Part shown: piece after piece, positions 43,044-49,429 of the stretch
Layout of the letters: each line of letters starts with the position of its first letter
Position numbering within the stretch: position 1 is the first letter of the stretch
Origin: JANRIC01 sp033765345
GTDB taxonomy: Bacteria > Bacteroidota > Bacteroidia > Cytophagales > Microscillaceae
DNA: 49,429 nt
Reading direction: 5' to 3'
Assembly: GCA_033765345.1 (NCBI GenBank)
Contig: JANRIC010000095.1
Location: forward strand, 1-49,429
Position numbers and translations under genes: made by a program
Notes under the pieces: generated by a model
What the model was told of the DNA's origin: nothing
Databases searched by the model: none
Seen by the model: the letters and a program-made list of their open reading frames with translations, nothing else

Positions 43044-43982
43044 ATGGAAGAAATTGATAAAAGATACCTTCAAAATCCGCACGATAAATTTTTTAAAGAG
43101 CTTTTTTCTGAAAAAGAGGTAGTGATTCAATTTATTACACAAACCTTTCCAAAAGAATTGCCGCAAAATCTAAGTTTTGACTCTCTGGAGCTTGAAAATA
43201 CCAGTTTTGTAGACGAAAAACTTCAGGAGTATTTTTCAGATTTGGTCTATCATTGTTTGTATCAAGGACAGATTCCCCTGAAAATCACTTTGTTATTTGA
43301 ACATAAGAGCTTTCAGCCTACTATTCCTGTTCAGTTTCAATTGATGCAATATATGCTTAAAATCTGGGAGCAGAATATTAGTCAAAAAGAAAAGCTCAGT
43401 CCAATTATTCCGGTTATCCTTTATCACGGTAAAAATCAATGGAAAAAAAAGGATTTAAGCCAATATTTTGTAAATGAAGGTGCGCTAGATACCCAGTTAG
43501 CTCGCTTTCTCCCACAATTTGACTATCTGCTCACAGATTTGAATACCTTTCAGGATGAAGAAATCAAACAAATATTCCAGTTGGTTTCCTTACAAACAGG
43601 GCTACTTCTAATGAAAAAAATCTTTGAAAAACAACTAGAAAATGATCTGAAAACTATCTTTGCTACTGTCAATGAACTGCTGAAAACCGAAAAAGGGAAA
43701 AAGTTTTTTCAGACTTTATTATTATATTTGTACTACGGAAGTAATGTTGATAAAGATAAAATTATGGATACAATGAGTCAAATATCTCTGGAAGCCCACG
43801 AAGAGACTATGTCTCTGGCTAAAAGATTACTCTTGGAAGGAAAGTTAGAAGGAAAGTTAGAAGGAAAGTTAGAAGGAAAGTTAGAAGTCGCACTTAAAAT
43901 GCTCCAAAATGGATTTGCACCAGAGGAAATAAGCTTATACACAGGTCTTTCTTTGGAAATCATCAGAACACTTGCTCAATAG
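43044..43982 (+). CDS. Rpn-family nuclease/putative transposase (PD-(D/E)XK)
   Basis: 312 aa. 'NPHDKFFKELFS' at the N-terminus, 'EYFSDLVYHCLYQG' (Asp), 'LKITLLFEHKSF' (ExK) and 'PIIPVILYHGKNQW' are the marks of the YhgA/Rpn family, whose members cut DNA and raise recombination. The C-terminus has four in-frame GKLE repeats before a short helical end. It lies 51 bp after the nucleotidase gene. Confidence 0.92.
   Translation: MEEIDKRYLQNPHDKFFKELFSEKEVVIQFITQTFPKELPQNLSFDSLELENTSFVDEKLQEYFSDLVYHCLYQGQIPLKITLLFEHKSFQPTIPVQFQLMQYMLKIWEQNISQKEKLSPIIPVILYHGKNQWKKKDLSQYFVNEGALDTQLARFLPQFDYLLTDLNTFQDEEIKQIFQLVSLQTGLLLMKKIFEKQLENDLKTIFATVNELLKTEKGKKFFQTLLLYLYYGSNVDKDKIMDTMSQISLEAHEETMSLAKRLLLEGKLEGKLEGKLEGKLEVALKMLQNGFAPEEISLYTGLSLEIIRTLAQ
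43839..43886 (+). repeat. Four tandem copies of a 12-bp unit inside the Rpn gene
   Basis: Unit ggaaagttagaa, four exact copies, encoding GKLE four times. Because the unit is a multiple of three, slippage changes protein length without breaking the frame. Confidence 0.95.
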
Positions 43983-44235
43983 CTTTCATAAAAAAAGAGG
44001 GACTTCGGACTTATTAAAAGCCTAGGAGGCAGTATTAAAAATGTAATGCAAATATAAAAGACCGCCCGGCTTTGTACCTTCACCTTTAGCATTGTAACGT
44101 ATAAATATTGAAGATAAAAAGCATGTTTTTGAATGAACAGCCTGACTTGTTTAACACTAGCAAATCCTGAATTTCAATCGGATAATTTGCCTAAGCCGTT
44201 TATCTTTCTCGGAAATACAATAATTTGACCGAAAA
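43983..44235. other. Gap before the TonB receptor gene
   Basis: No gene, riboswitch fold or iron-box-like site was recognised here. The promoter follows at 44236-44268. Confidence 0.4.
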
Positions 44236-44268
44236 TTGAATTCAATTTACCTCCCTATTGTATCTTTG
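44236..44268 (+). promoter_or_regulatory. Promoter of the TonB-dependent receptor gene
   Basis: TTG (44236-44238), 22-nt spacer, TATCTTTG (44261-44268). A start near 44273 leaves a leader of about 29 nt to the ATG at 44302. The TTG would also be an in-frame start codon, but its role as -33 element makes that unlikely. Confidence 0.7.
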
Positions 44269-44301
44269 GTAAATTATAATTTCATCGGAAAAGAACGCTA
44301 T

Positions 44302-46578
44302 ATGCACAAAATTCTACACATTTTAGGATTTTTTTTTCTGTCTCTTACTGTTCAGGCTCAAAGCTTACTGAAAGGCAAAATCTACGATCTCTCCAATAAT
44401 CAGGCACTCGCTGGAGCTACCATCTACAACCCCCAAAGCCAACAAGGCATTACTACAGACGCGGGCGGTTATTTTGAAATTGCCTGGGCGGCCAATCTGG
44501 AAGTTTCTTTACTGGGTTATGAAAAACAAACCATTGCGGTAAAAGAAGGTAGCGAATTCCTGAGTATCGGACTTAAAGCCTCCCATTTCGCACTGAACGA
44601 AATCGTGGTGACGGGCTACCAATCCGAACGAAAACTCATCGAGACCAGTGCGGCAGTATCATTGATCACCGAGCAGGCACTCCACCGCGACAATGACCTG
44701 CTTATCACGCCTGCCCTCAACCGTGTCCCAGGGATTTATATGCACGCAGGTACTCTGAACACCAACCGCATTGTGATTCGTGGCATAGGTTCACGCTCGC
44801 TTTTTTCTACCAATAAAGTCCGGGCTTACCTTAATGACATCCCGCTGACTAGCGGCGAGGGCGAAACCTCCGTAGAAGACATTGACCTGGCAATCATCGA
44901 TAGGGTAGAAGTCATCAAAGGACCTGCTTCTAGCATTTATGGTGCAGGGTTGGGTGGCACGATCAACCTCAAAACCAAAAAAGCAGACTTCCAAAGCACA
45001 AGCTTGAAAAATGAAAATATTTTCGGGTCTTATGGTTTGTGGCGAAATGTGAGCAGTTTCCGCTACGGGGGGAATAAATCCAATCTGAACCTTATTTACA
45101 GCAAAACCCACAGCGATGGCTACCGGGAAAATAATGAATATGATCGCCATTCTTTGACGGTATTGGGTCAGTTTTTCCCGGATGAAAAAACCTCTGTGAC
45201 TGTTCTTGCAAACCTGGTGAGTTTAAAAGCTTTTATCCCCAGCTCGATCGATAGTCTTACTTTTGTGAATAATCCTAGAGCAGCAGCTTTTACCTGGGCA
45301 CAATCCAAAGGCTTTGAAGATTATGAAAAATTGCTGATGGGCATTTCTCTGGAGCATGATTTTGACTCTCATTGGTCTGTCACAAGTAGCTTGTTTGGCA
45401 GTTTTAGAAATTCTAACGAGCCTCGCCCTTTTAATATCCTACGAGAAGCCAATCAAACGTATGGTGTTCGTACTTCACTGAACTTTAACCCGGATTTTGG
45501 TGATCTAAAAACCCGGTTTAGCTTGGGAGGAGAATACTTCAAGGAATGGTACCACTGGCGCACCTACCAAAACAACAACCGCACAGAAGGGGCAATCCTG
45601 AGTGATAATGAAGAAATTAGGTCTTATTACAATCTTTTCCTAAGCTCCGAATGGCAATTTGGCGAAAACTGGATTTTTTCAGCAGGGGCAAATCTCAATG
45701 AAACCCGCTATACTTTGACGGATCTTTTCGTGGCTGATAGCCTGAATCAATCCGGGGAGTATGGTTTTGATCCGATCTTTTCGTCTAGAGTAGGTCTGAC
45801 TTACAAAATCCGGGAGAATCTGGCTGTATTTGCCACAGCCAGTCATGGCTTTTCGCCTCCCAGCGTAGCCGAAACCCTGACCCCAAACGGGCAGATCAAC
45901 CCCGACATCCAACCCGAAACAGGCTGGAACTACGAAATCGGCAGCCGTGGGAATTTATTTTCCGGTAGATTGTCTTTTGATATTTCTCTCTACACGATGC
46001 AGATCAAGAACCTACTCGTAGCCCGCCGCACTGCCGAAGATGCTTTCGTGGGTGTCAATGCTGGTAAAACCACCCACAACGGACTGGAAGTTGCTTTGAA
46101 CTATGCACTTTACAATCGTCCTGAAAAATTCAGTGTGCAGGCTTTTGCCAATTATACCCTGGCAGATTATCACTTCAGTGAATTCATAGATCAGGATCGT
46201 GATTTTTCAGGCAATCAACTCACAGGCGTGCCCCGCAATACCTTCAATCTCGGTCTGGATGCCCAAAGCCGACTGGGATTTTATGGCAATATCAACTTTC
46301 AATTCATTGATGAAATTCCGATCAAAGATGATAACACCTTGTATGCAAATGCTTATGCCCTACTCAATCTCAAGGCAGGTTTTCAAAAAATAGTATTCAA
46401 TCACCTGGAAATCAATATCTTTGGAGGCATCCAAAATCTGACTGATACACAATATGCCTCCATGCTGCTGATCAATGCCGTTGGCGCAGGCAATAATGCC
46501 CCCCGCTATTATTATCCAGGATTACCCAGAAATTATTTTGGAGGAGTGAGTGTGGGGTATAGGATTGGAGGGATCTAA
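44302..46578 (+). CDS. TonB-dependent outer-membrane receptor
   Basis: 758 aa from the ATG at 44302, with signal peptide (ending about LTVQAQ). Then come a carboxypeptidase-regulatory-like domain ('LLKGKIYDLSNNQALAGATI', about 22-100), the plug ('ALNRVPGIYMHAG', 'NRIVIRGIGSRSLFS', 'VEVIKGPASSIYGAGLGGTI') and a 22-strand barrel with 'YEIGSRGNLFSGRLSFDIS' and the end 'RNYFGGVSVGYRIGGI'. It takes up a scarce ligand with TonB energy. The plug and barrel look like siderophore or iron-complex receptors; it lacks an SusD partner, so a glycan substrate is less likely. The ligand is not known. Confidence 0.93.
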   Translation: MHKILHILGFFFLSLTVQAQSLLKGKIYDLSNNQALAGATIYNPQSQQGITTDAGGYFEIAWAANLEVSLLGYEKQTIAVKEGSEFLSIGLKASHFALNEIVVTGYQSERKLIETSAAVSLITEQALHRDNDLLITPALNRVPGIYMHAGTLNTNRIVIRGIGSRSLFSTNKVRAYLNDIPLTSGEGETSVEDIDLAIIDRVEVIKGPASSIYGAGLGGTINLKTKKADFQSTSLKNENIFGSYGLWRNVSSFRYGGNKSNLNLIYSKTHSDGYRENNEYDRHSLTVLGQFFPDEKTSVTVLANLVSLKAFIPSSIDSLTFVNNPRAAAFTWAQSKGFEDYEKLLMGISLEHDFDSHWSVTSSLFGSFRNSNEPRPFNILREANQTYGVRTSLNFNPDFGDLKTRFSLGGEYFKEWYHWRTYQNNNRTEGAILSDNEEIRSYYNLFLSSEWQFGENWIFSAGANLNETRYTLTDLFVADSLNQSGEYGFDPIFSSRVGLTYKIRENLAVFATASHGFSPPSVAETLTPNGQINPDIQPETGWNYEIGSRGNLFSGRLSFDISLYTMQIKNLLVARRTAEDAFVGVNAGKTTHNGLEVALNYALYNRPEKFSVQAFANYTLADYHFSEFIDQDRDFSGNQLTGVPRNTFNLGLDAQSRLGFYGNINFQFIDEIPIKDDNTLYANAYALLNLKAGFQKIVFNHLEINIFGGIQNLTDTQYASMLLINAVGAGNNAPRYYYPGLPRNYFGGVSVGYRIGGI

Positions 46579-46613
46579 CATCGAGATCAAAATAATGCAA
46601 GTTTGGAAAACTG

Positions 46614-46817
46614 ATGAAAACTTTAAAATCCCTTCTATATTTCATGGTGGAGTATAATCCGGTTTGTGGCAGCAGCTATCAAGCAGAAGGTCTTTCTTCC
46701 TCGAGTGAAGAAAGGTTCAGCATGGATTCTATAAAAATTTATCAGCAAGCGAGAAATAGCGGAAAGACATTGGTGGAGAAAAAAGTCAGGATAATTTCCC
46801 TCCCCAAACACCCTTAA
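46614..46817 (+). CDS. Doubtful small ORF
   Basis: 67 codons from an ATG 35 bp after the TonB receptor stop. Composition is ordinary, with no signal, helix or family that I recognise. An 83-codon frame on the other strand covers the same DNA. The surrounding 374-bp gap holds nothing else that I can name. Probably not a gene, but a small accessory to the receptor is possible. Confidence 0.2.
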   Translation: MKTLKSLLYFMVEYNPVCGSSYQAEGLSSSSEERFSMDSIKIYQQARNSGKTLVEKKVRIISLPKHP

Positions 46818-46952
46818 AAATTCTACGTCCTTGCTTGTGTCAGCATCATAGCCATCCCCAAAAAAATTTCTCCAAAAATTCTTCATCCTCCTCTTTCTTT
46901 GTGTATATTTAAAAAATTAAAAATTTTAGGATTATTTTTATAAATTTACTCC

Positions 46953-48179
46953 ATGAGACACATACTAAAAACCTACGCAGGGGTACTTTGTCTTTTATTG
47001 TTTTTTGCCTGTAATCAGGATAAACAAGATACCAACACTGCCAATATTAAAGACTCTACTGAAAATACTGGTAAACAGGACTTAGCTAAGTTTGTCGCCA
47101 ACCCACAGGTGATACCCCAACCCAAAGAAGAAATCAAAATGCTCCCCATCGGTGCCAAAGCTCCAGATTTTAAACTTCCGGGAGTGGACGGGAAATTTTA
47201 CCAACTTAGCGATTTTAAGGAGTATAAAATTCTGACCATCATCTTTACCTGTAATCACTGCCCCACGGCGCAGGCTTACGAAGACCGTATGATTCAACTC
47301 ACCAAAGACTACCAAGACAAAGGCGTAGGTGTGGTAGCCATCTCTCCCAATAGTCCTTTGGCTCTCCTTGAGGAGGAATGTGGCTACACCGACCTGCACG
47401 ACACCTACGAAGAAATGATCATTCGTGCCAAAGACAAAAAGTTTAATTTCCCATACCTCTACGATGGGGATAATGAAGCCATTTCTATGAAATATGGACC
47501 CGTAGCTACTCCCCACGCTTTTGTATTTGATGAAAACCGAACCCTACAGTACGCCGGCCGCCTAGATAACTCCGAAAAACCCGGTACAGGCAATTCCGAA
47601 GATATTCGTGCTGCTCTCGATGCGCTCCTTGCCGGCCAAAAGGTCAAAGAACAAATAACCAAGACTTTCGGTTGCTCCGTCAAATGGGGCTGGAAAAATG
47701 AATATACCCTCAAAGTCAACAAAGAATGGGAAGCCGCCCCAGTAAGCCTCGAGGATATCGACGAGCAAGGACTCAAAGAGCTTTTCGCCAATAAAACCGA
47801 TAAACTCCGCCTCATCAATATCTGGGCTACCTGGTGCGGACCTTGTATCATCGAGTATCCTGAGTTTGTGCAGATACACCGCATGTACAAGGATCGTGAT
47901 TTTGAGTTTATCTCGCTCAGTGCTGATGTACCTGAGCAGAAAGAAAAAGCCCTTAAGCTTCTCAAGAAAAAACATTCTGCCCTCAAGAACTATATTTTTA
48001 ATAAAGATAACCAAGAAGCCCTCATCGAGATTGTTGATCCCAAGTGGGACGGCGCACTACCTTACACCGTACTCATTGAGCCAGGTGGAAAGCGCATTTA
48101 CTCCAAACAAGAAGCCATCAATCCTCTCGAACTCAAAAAAATCATCGTAGATCATCCAATGATCGGGCGGTATTACTAA
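46953..48179 (+). CDS. Double-thioredoxin redoxin lipoprotein
   Basis: 408 aa. The signal peptide ends in a lipobox (LFFACN, Cys about 20). Domain 1 (about 62-230) is an AhpC/TSA-like redoxin with 'APDFKLPGVDGKFYQLSDF' and 'FTCNHCPTAQAYEDRM', i.e. a CxxC (CNHC). Domain 2 (about 255-400) is thioredoxin/TlpA-like with 'INIWATWCGPCIIEYPEF' (CGPC). It likely acts in the periplasm or on the outer membrane as a thiol oxidoreductase. Both CxxC sites are intact. No cytochrome-maturation gene is nearby. Confidence 0.87.
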   Translation: MRHILKTYAGVLCLLLFFACNQDKQDTNTANIKDSTENTGKQDLAKFVANPQVIPQPKEEIKMLPIGAKAPDFKLPGVDGKFYQLSDFKEYKILTIIFTCNHCPTAQAYEDRMIQLTKDYQDKGVGVVAISPNSPLALLEEECGYTDLHDTYEEMIIRAKDKKFNFPYLYDGDNEAISMKYGPVATPHAFVFDENRTLQYAGRLDNSEKPGTGNSEDIRAALDALLAGQKVKEQITKTFGCSVKWGWKNEYTLKVNKEWEAAPVSLEDIDEQGLKELFANKTDKLRLINIWATWCGPCIIEYPEFVQIHRMYKDRDFEFISLSADVPEQKEKALKLLKKKHSALKNYIFNKDNQEALIEIVDPKWDGALPYTVLIEPGGKRIYSKQEAINPLELKKIIVDHPMIGRYY

Positions 48180-48206
48180 GTCTGTAGAGTCGGGTATAGG
48201 GTTTTA

Positions 48207-48246
48207 TAGCCCTGCTTTGAAGTAAAAAAGCTTCAAAGTAGGGCTA
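48207..48246. terminator. Terminator-like hairpin between convergent genes
   Basis: 16-bp stem with one G-T pair (tagccctgctttgaag, 48207-48222, with 48231-48246) around the loop taaaaaag. It lies 27 bp after the redoxin stop and 74 bp before the stop of the converging gene. No strong T-run. Confidence 0.6.
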
Positions 48247-48320
48247 AGATAGACCAACCTTGAAGTTCTGCCCTTAAAAAAAGAAAAGTCCGGTACAAGC
48301 TGTATCCTATGCCTTATGTT

Positions 48321-49082
48321 CTAGGGTTTTTGTTTTTGAATGGACTCTAATTCTGCAAAGGGATCTTGCGCTCCTACCAGCCCCGCCAATGTAGTAGCCG
48401 CCTGAATATCGCTTAGGCGCAGGTCAAACAAAGTACTGTGATGAAAGGTACTCACTTTGACACCTGTGGCAAGTGTTACCCATTCTTCCCAAGAAAAACG
48501 AAAACCTCCGAAGGGCACAATATCGACCCAAAGCTTCCAGGCAGTGGGCAGCCCTTTTTCGTCCACAATCCAAAGGTATGAATCACCTGGTGTCACTCCG
48601 CCGCTTTGATAGGTAATGAGCAGGGCTTCCTTACCGTCGGGCATTTTTACGAGTTTACGGATGGTTCCGGGATCAAAAACTTTGGAGACCGGATTGAGCC
48701 AGAAGGAATCATTGACCCATATTTCCCAGGCTTCTCGGATGAGTTCTTCATCGGATTCTTTGTTGTCAAATTTTTTTTGTTTGACAATACCTGTCATATT
48801 GTGATTATTAATCAGTACTACGTTTTCGTCCCAGCTTACTTGGGCAAAATGCCTTTTACGATCCCAGAGTAATTTGTGACGGCCACCAAAATCCCAACGG
48901 ATGGCTTCGGTATTTTTCCAGGCCTCGTCATTGATTGCGGTCATCATTTTACGGGCTAAGGCATCAGCTTTTTCGCCCGCCTCACCAGTGGGGATTGATT
49001 CATGGACAATTAGAAAGCCCAAAGCTCCTAAGCCAAATAGTACTAAGACACCGATTCCGATTCTTTTCAACCATTTTTTCAT
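48321..49082 (-). CDS. Hypothetical membrane-anchored protein
   Basis: 253 aa with one N-terminal helix (about 8-28, 'IGVLVLFGLGALGFLIVHES') and an exported soluble domain rich in Trp and aromatic strands ('IRWDFGGRHKLLWDRKRHFA', 'VSWDENVVLI', 'DIVPFGGFRFSWEEW'). Similar proteins seem to occur in other Bacteroidota, but I know no named family or function. There is no catalytic motif I can point to. Confidence 0.75.
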   Translation of the reverse strand: MKKWLKRIGIGVLVLFGLGALGFLIVHESIPTGEAGEKADALARKMMTAINDEAWKNTEAIRWDFGGRHKLLWDRKRHFAQVSWDENVVLINNHNMTGIVKQKKFDNKESDEELIREAWEIWVNDSFWLNPVSKVFDPGTIRKLVKMPDGKEALLITYQSGGVTPGDSYLWIVDEKGLPTAWKLWVDIVPFGGFRFSWEEWVTLATGVKVSTFHHSTLFDLRLSDIQAATTLAGLVGAQDPFAELESIQKQKP

Positions 49083-49116
49083 CTGAATATGCGTTTGATG
49101 TGATTTTTGAAGCGAG

Positions 49117-49190
49117 TATATGTAAAGATTTTTGATTTTTCTTTACATAAGGTCGGGTATATGTAAAGATTTTTGATTTTTCTTTACATA
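49117..49190. repeat. Two identical tandem hairpins
   Basis: Two exact 33-nt copies (49117-49149 and 49158-49190, period 41). Each holds a 10-bp inverted repeat, tatgtaaaga and tctttacata, around a T-rich loop. They lie 35 bp upstream of the start codon of the minus-strand hypothetical gene and before the IS1-type end. Confidence 0.9.
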
Positions 49191-49290
49191 GATGAAAATG
49201 GTACTTTGTAGGATGTAAACTTGTACCCCCAACCCCTTGCACCCGACTCCTCACTAGGATGAAAATAGGGTTTTGTGGTTATACATAATT

Positions 49291-49429
49291 GGTAATGTTA
49301 AAAATTAACTGATTTAATTATATTTGCATTCCGAAAACTATACTAAAAATGATAACAACTATTCATACTTGTTCAAAATGTGGGAGTACCAATCTTGTAC
49401 TCAATGGCAAAAATAAAAGTGGCACCCCT
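49291..49429 (+). mobile_element. Left end of an IS1-family insertion sequence (cut by the window)
   Basis: The left inverted repeat 49291-49313 (ggtaatgttaaaaattaact + gat) matches the E. coli IS1 left end as I recall it at about 16 of 23 positions. The transposase ATG follows 59 bp from the element end, close to the spacing in IS1. The right end and target duplication lie outside the window. Confidence 0.75.
49349..49429 (+). CDS. IS1-family transposase, N-terminal part (InsA-like zinc ribbon)
   Basis: The first 27 codons, running off the window end. 'HTCSKCGSTNLVLNGKNKSG' is the N-terminal zinc-ribbon pattern (CxxCGSxxxxxNGxxxxG) of IS1-type InsA proteins. A TATATTTG box (49319-49326) lies just upstream without a well-placed TTG. 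The catalytic part is not visible. Confidence 0.8.
   Translation, partial: MITTIHTCSKCGSTNLVLNGKNKSGTP

Noticed and set aside
46635..46886. 83-codon frame on the minus strand opposite the small ORF after the TonB receptor
   Set aside because: No signal, family or promoter; its direction opposes all neighbours.
49117..49190. Possible CRISPR repeats
   Set aside because: Only two copies, an 8-bp gap, and each copy is a hairpin; no spacers or cas genes.

Overview
The window comes from a Bacteroidota chromosome, most likely Cytophagales-like; that placement is inferred from gene families, not proven. Supporting signs are six promoters of the Bacteroidota form TTG-N20-22-TAnnTTTG, a TamA-type outer-membrane lipoprotein (TamL), a TonB receptor with an N-terminal carboxypeptidase-regulatory-like domain, PorT-like barrels, many genes without Shine-Dalgarno sequences, and a Kdp system with a short KdpD/UspA protein and an NtrC-type regulator. 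No rRNA, tRNA or CRISPR array was seen.

Layout, left: a secreted GH29 fucosidase (147-1640); a membrane PP2C phosphatase fused to a SiaB-like kinase (1845-3671); a small helical protein with an LRR lipoprotein (3943-5206); then a minus-strand metal-efflux operon reading small secreted protein - TolC - adaptor - CzcA/CusA RND pump - two outer-membrane barrel proteins (13270 down to 5462). A strong terminator (13399-13432) separates it from the kdp operon, which reads a 31-aa membrane peptide - kdpF - kdpA - kdpB - kdpC - porin (19292 down to 13459). The likely kdp regulators lie further right: a sigma-54 response regulator (21191-22531), and a short KdpD-UspA protein with a HAMP histidine kinase (28254-31207). 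Between kdp and its regulator sits a self-promoted AAA/PD-(D/E)XK gene that looks like a later insertion.

Middle: hemF, tamL, a TrmH-type RNA methyltransferase and a YkgJ-like cysteine-cluster protein. Short repeats overlap the stop codons of both tamL and the methyltransferase. A PAP2 phosphatase, an ECF sigma factor, a repeat-containing membrane protein and a Spy-like periplasmic protein form one plus-strand operon (31851-34447).

Right: an AT-rich defence island (34503-39097) holds a prokaryotic viperin (pVip), an unrecognised 743-aa protein with a PD-(D/E)XK nuclease signature, a DUF433/DUF5615 toxin-antitoxin pair and a Uma2 nuclease. The viperin and the large nuclease carry nearly the same 15-nt hairpin 22-23 nt before their ATGs, which suggests shared control. 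This pair is the best candidate for an undescribed system. Beyond it come uvrA, a 5'(3')-nucleotidase, an Rpn-type nuclease with an in-frame 12-bp tandem repeat, a TonB receptor, a double-thioredoxin lipoprotein, an unknown membrane protein, a pair of identical hairpins, and the left end of an IS1-family element cut by the window edge.
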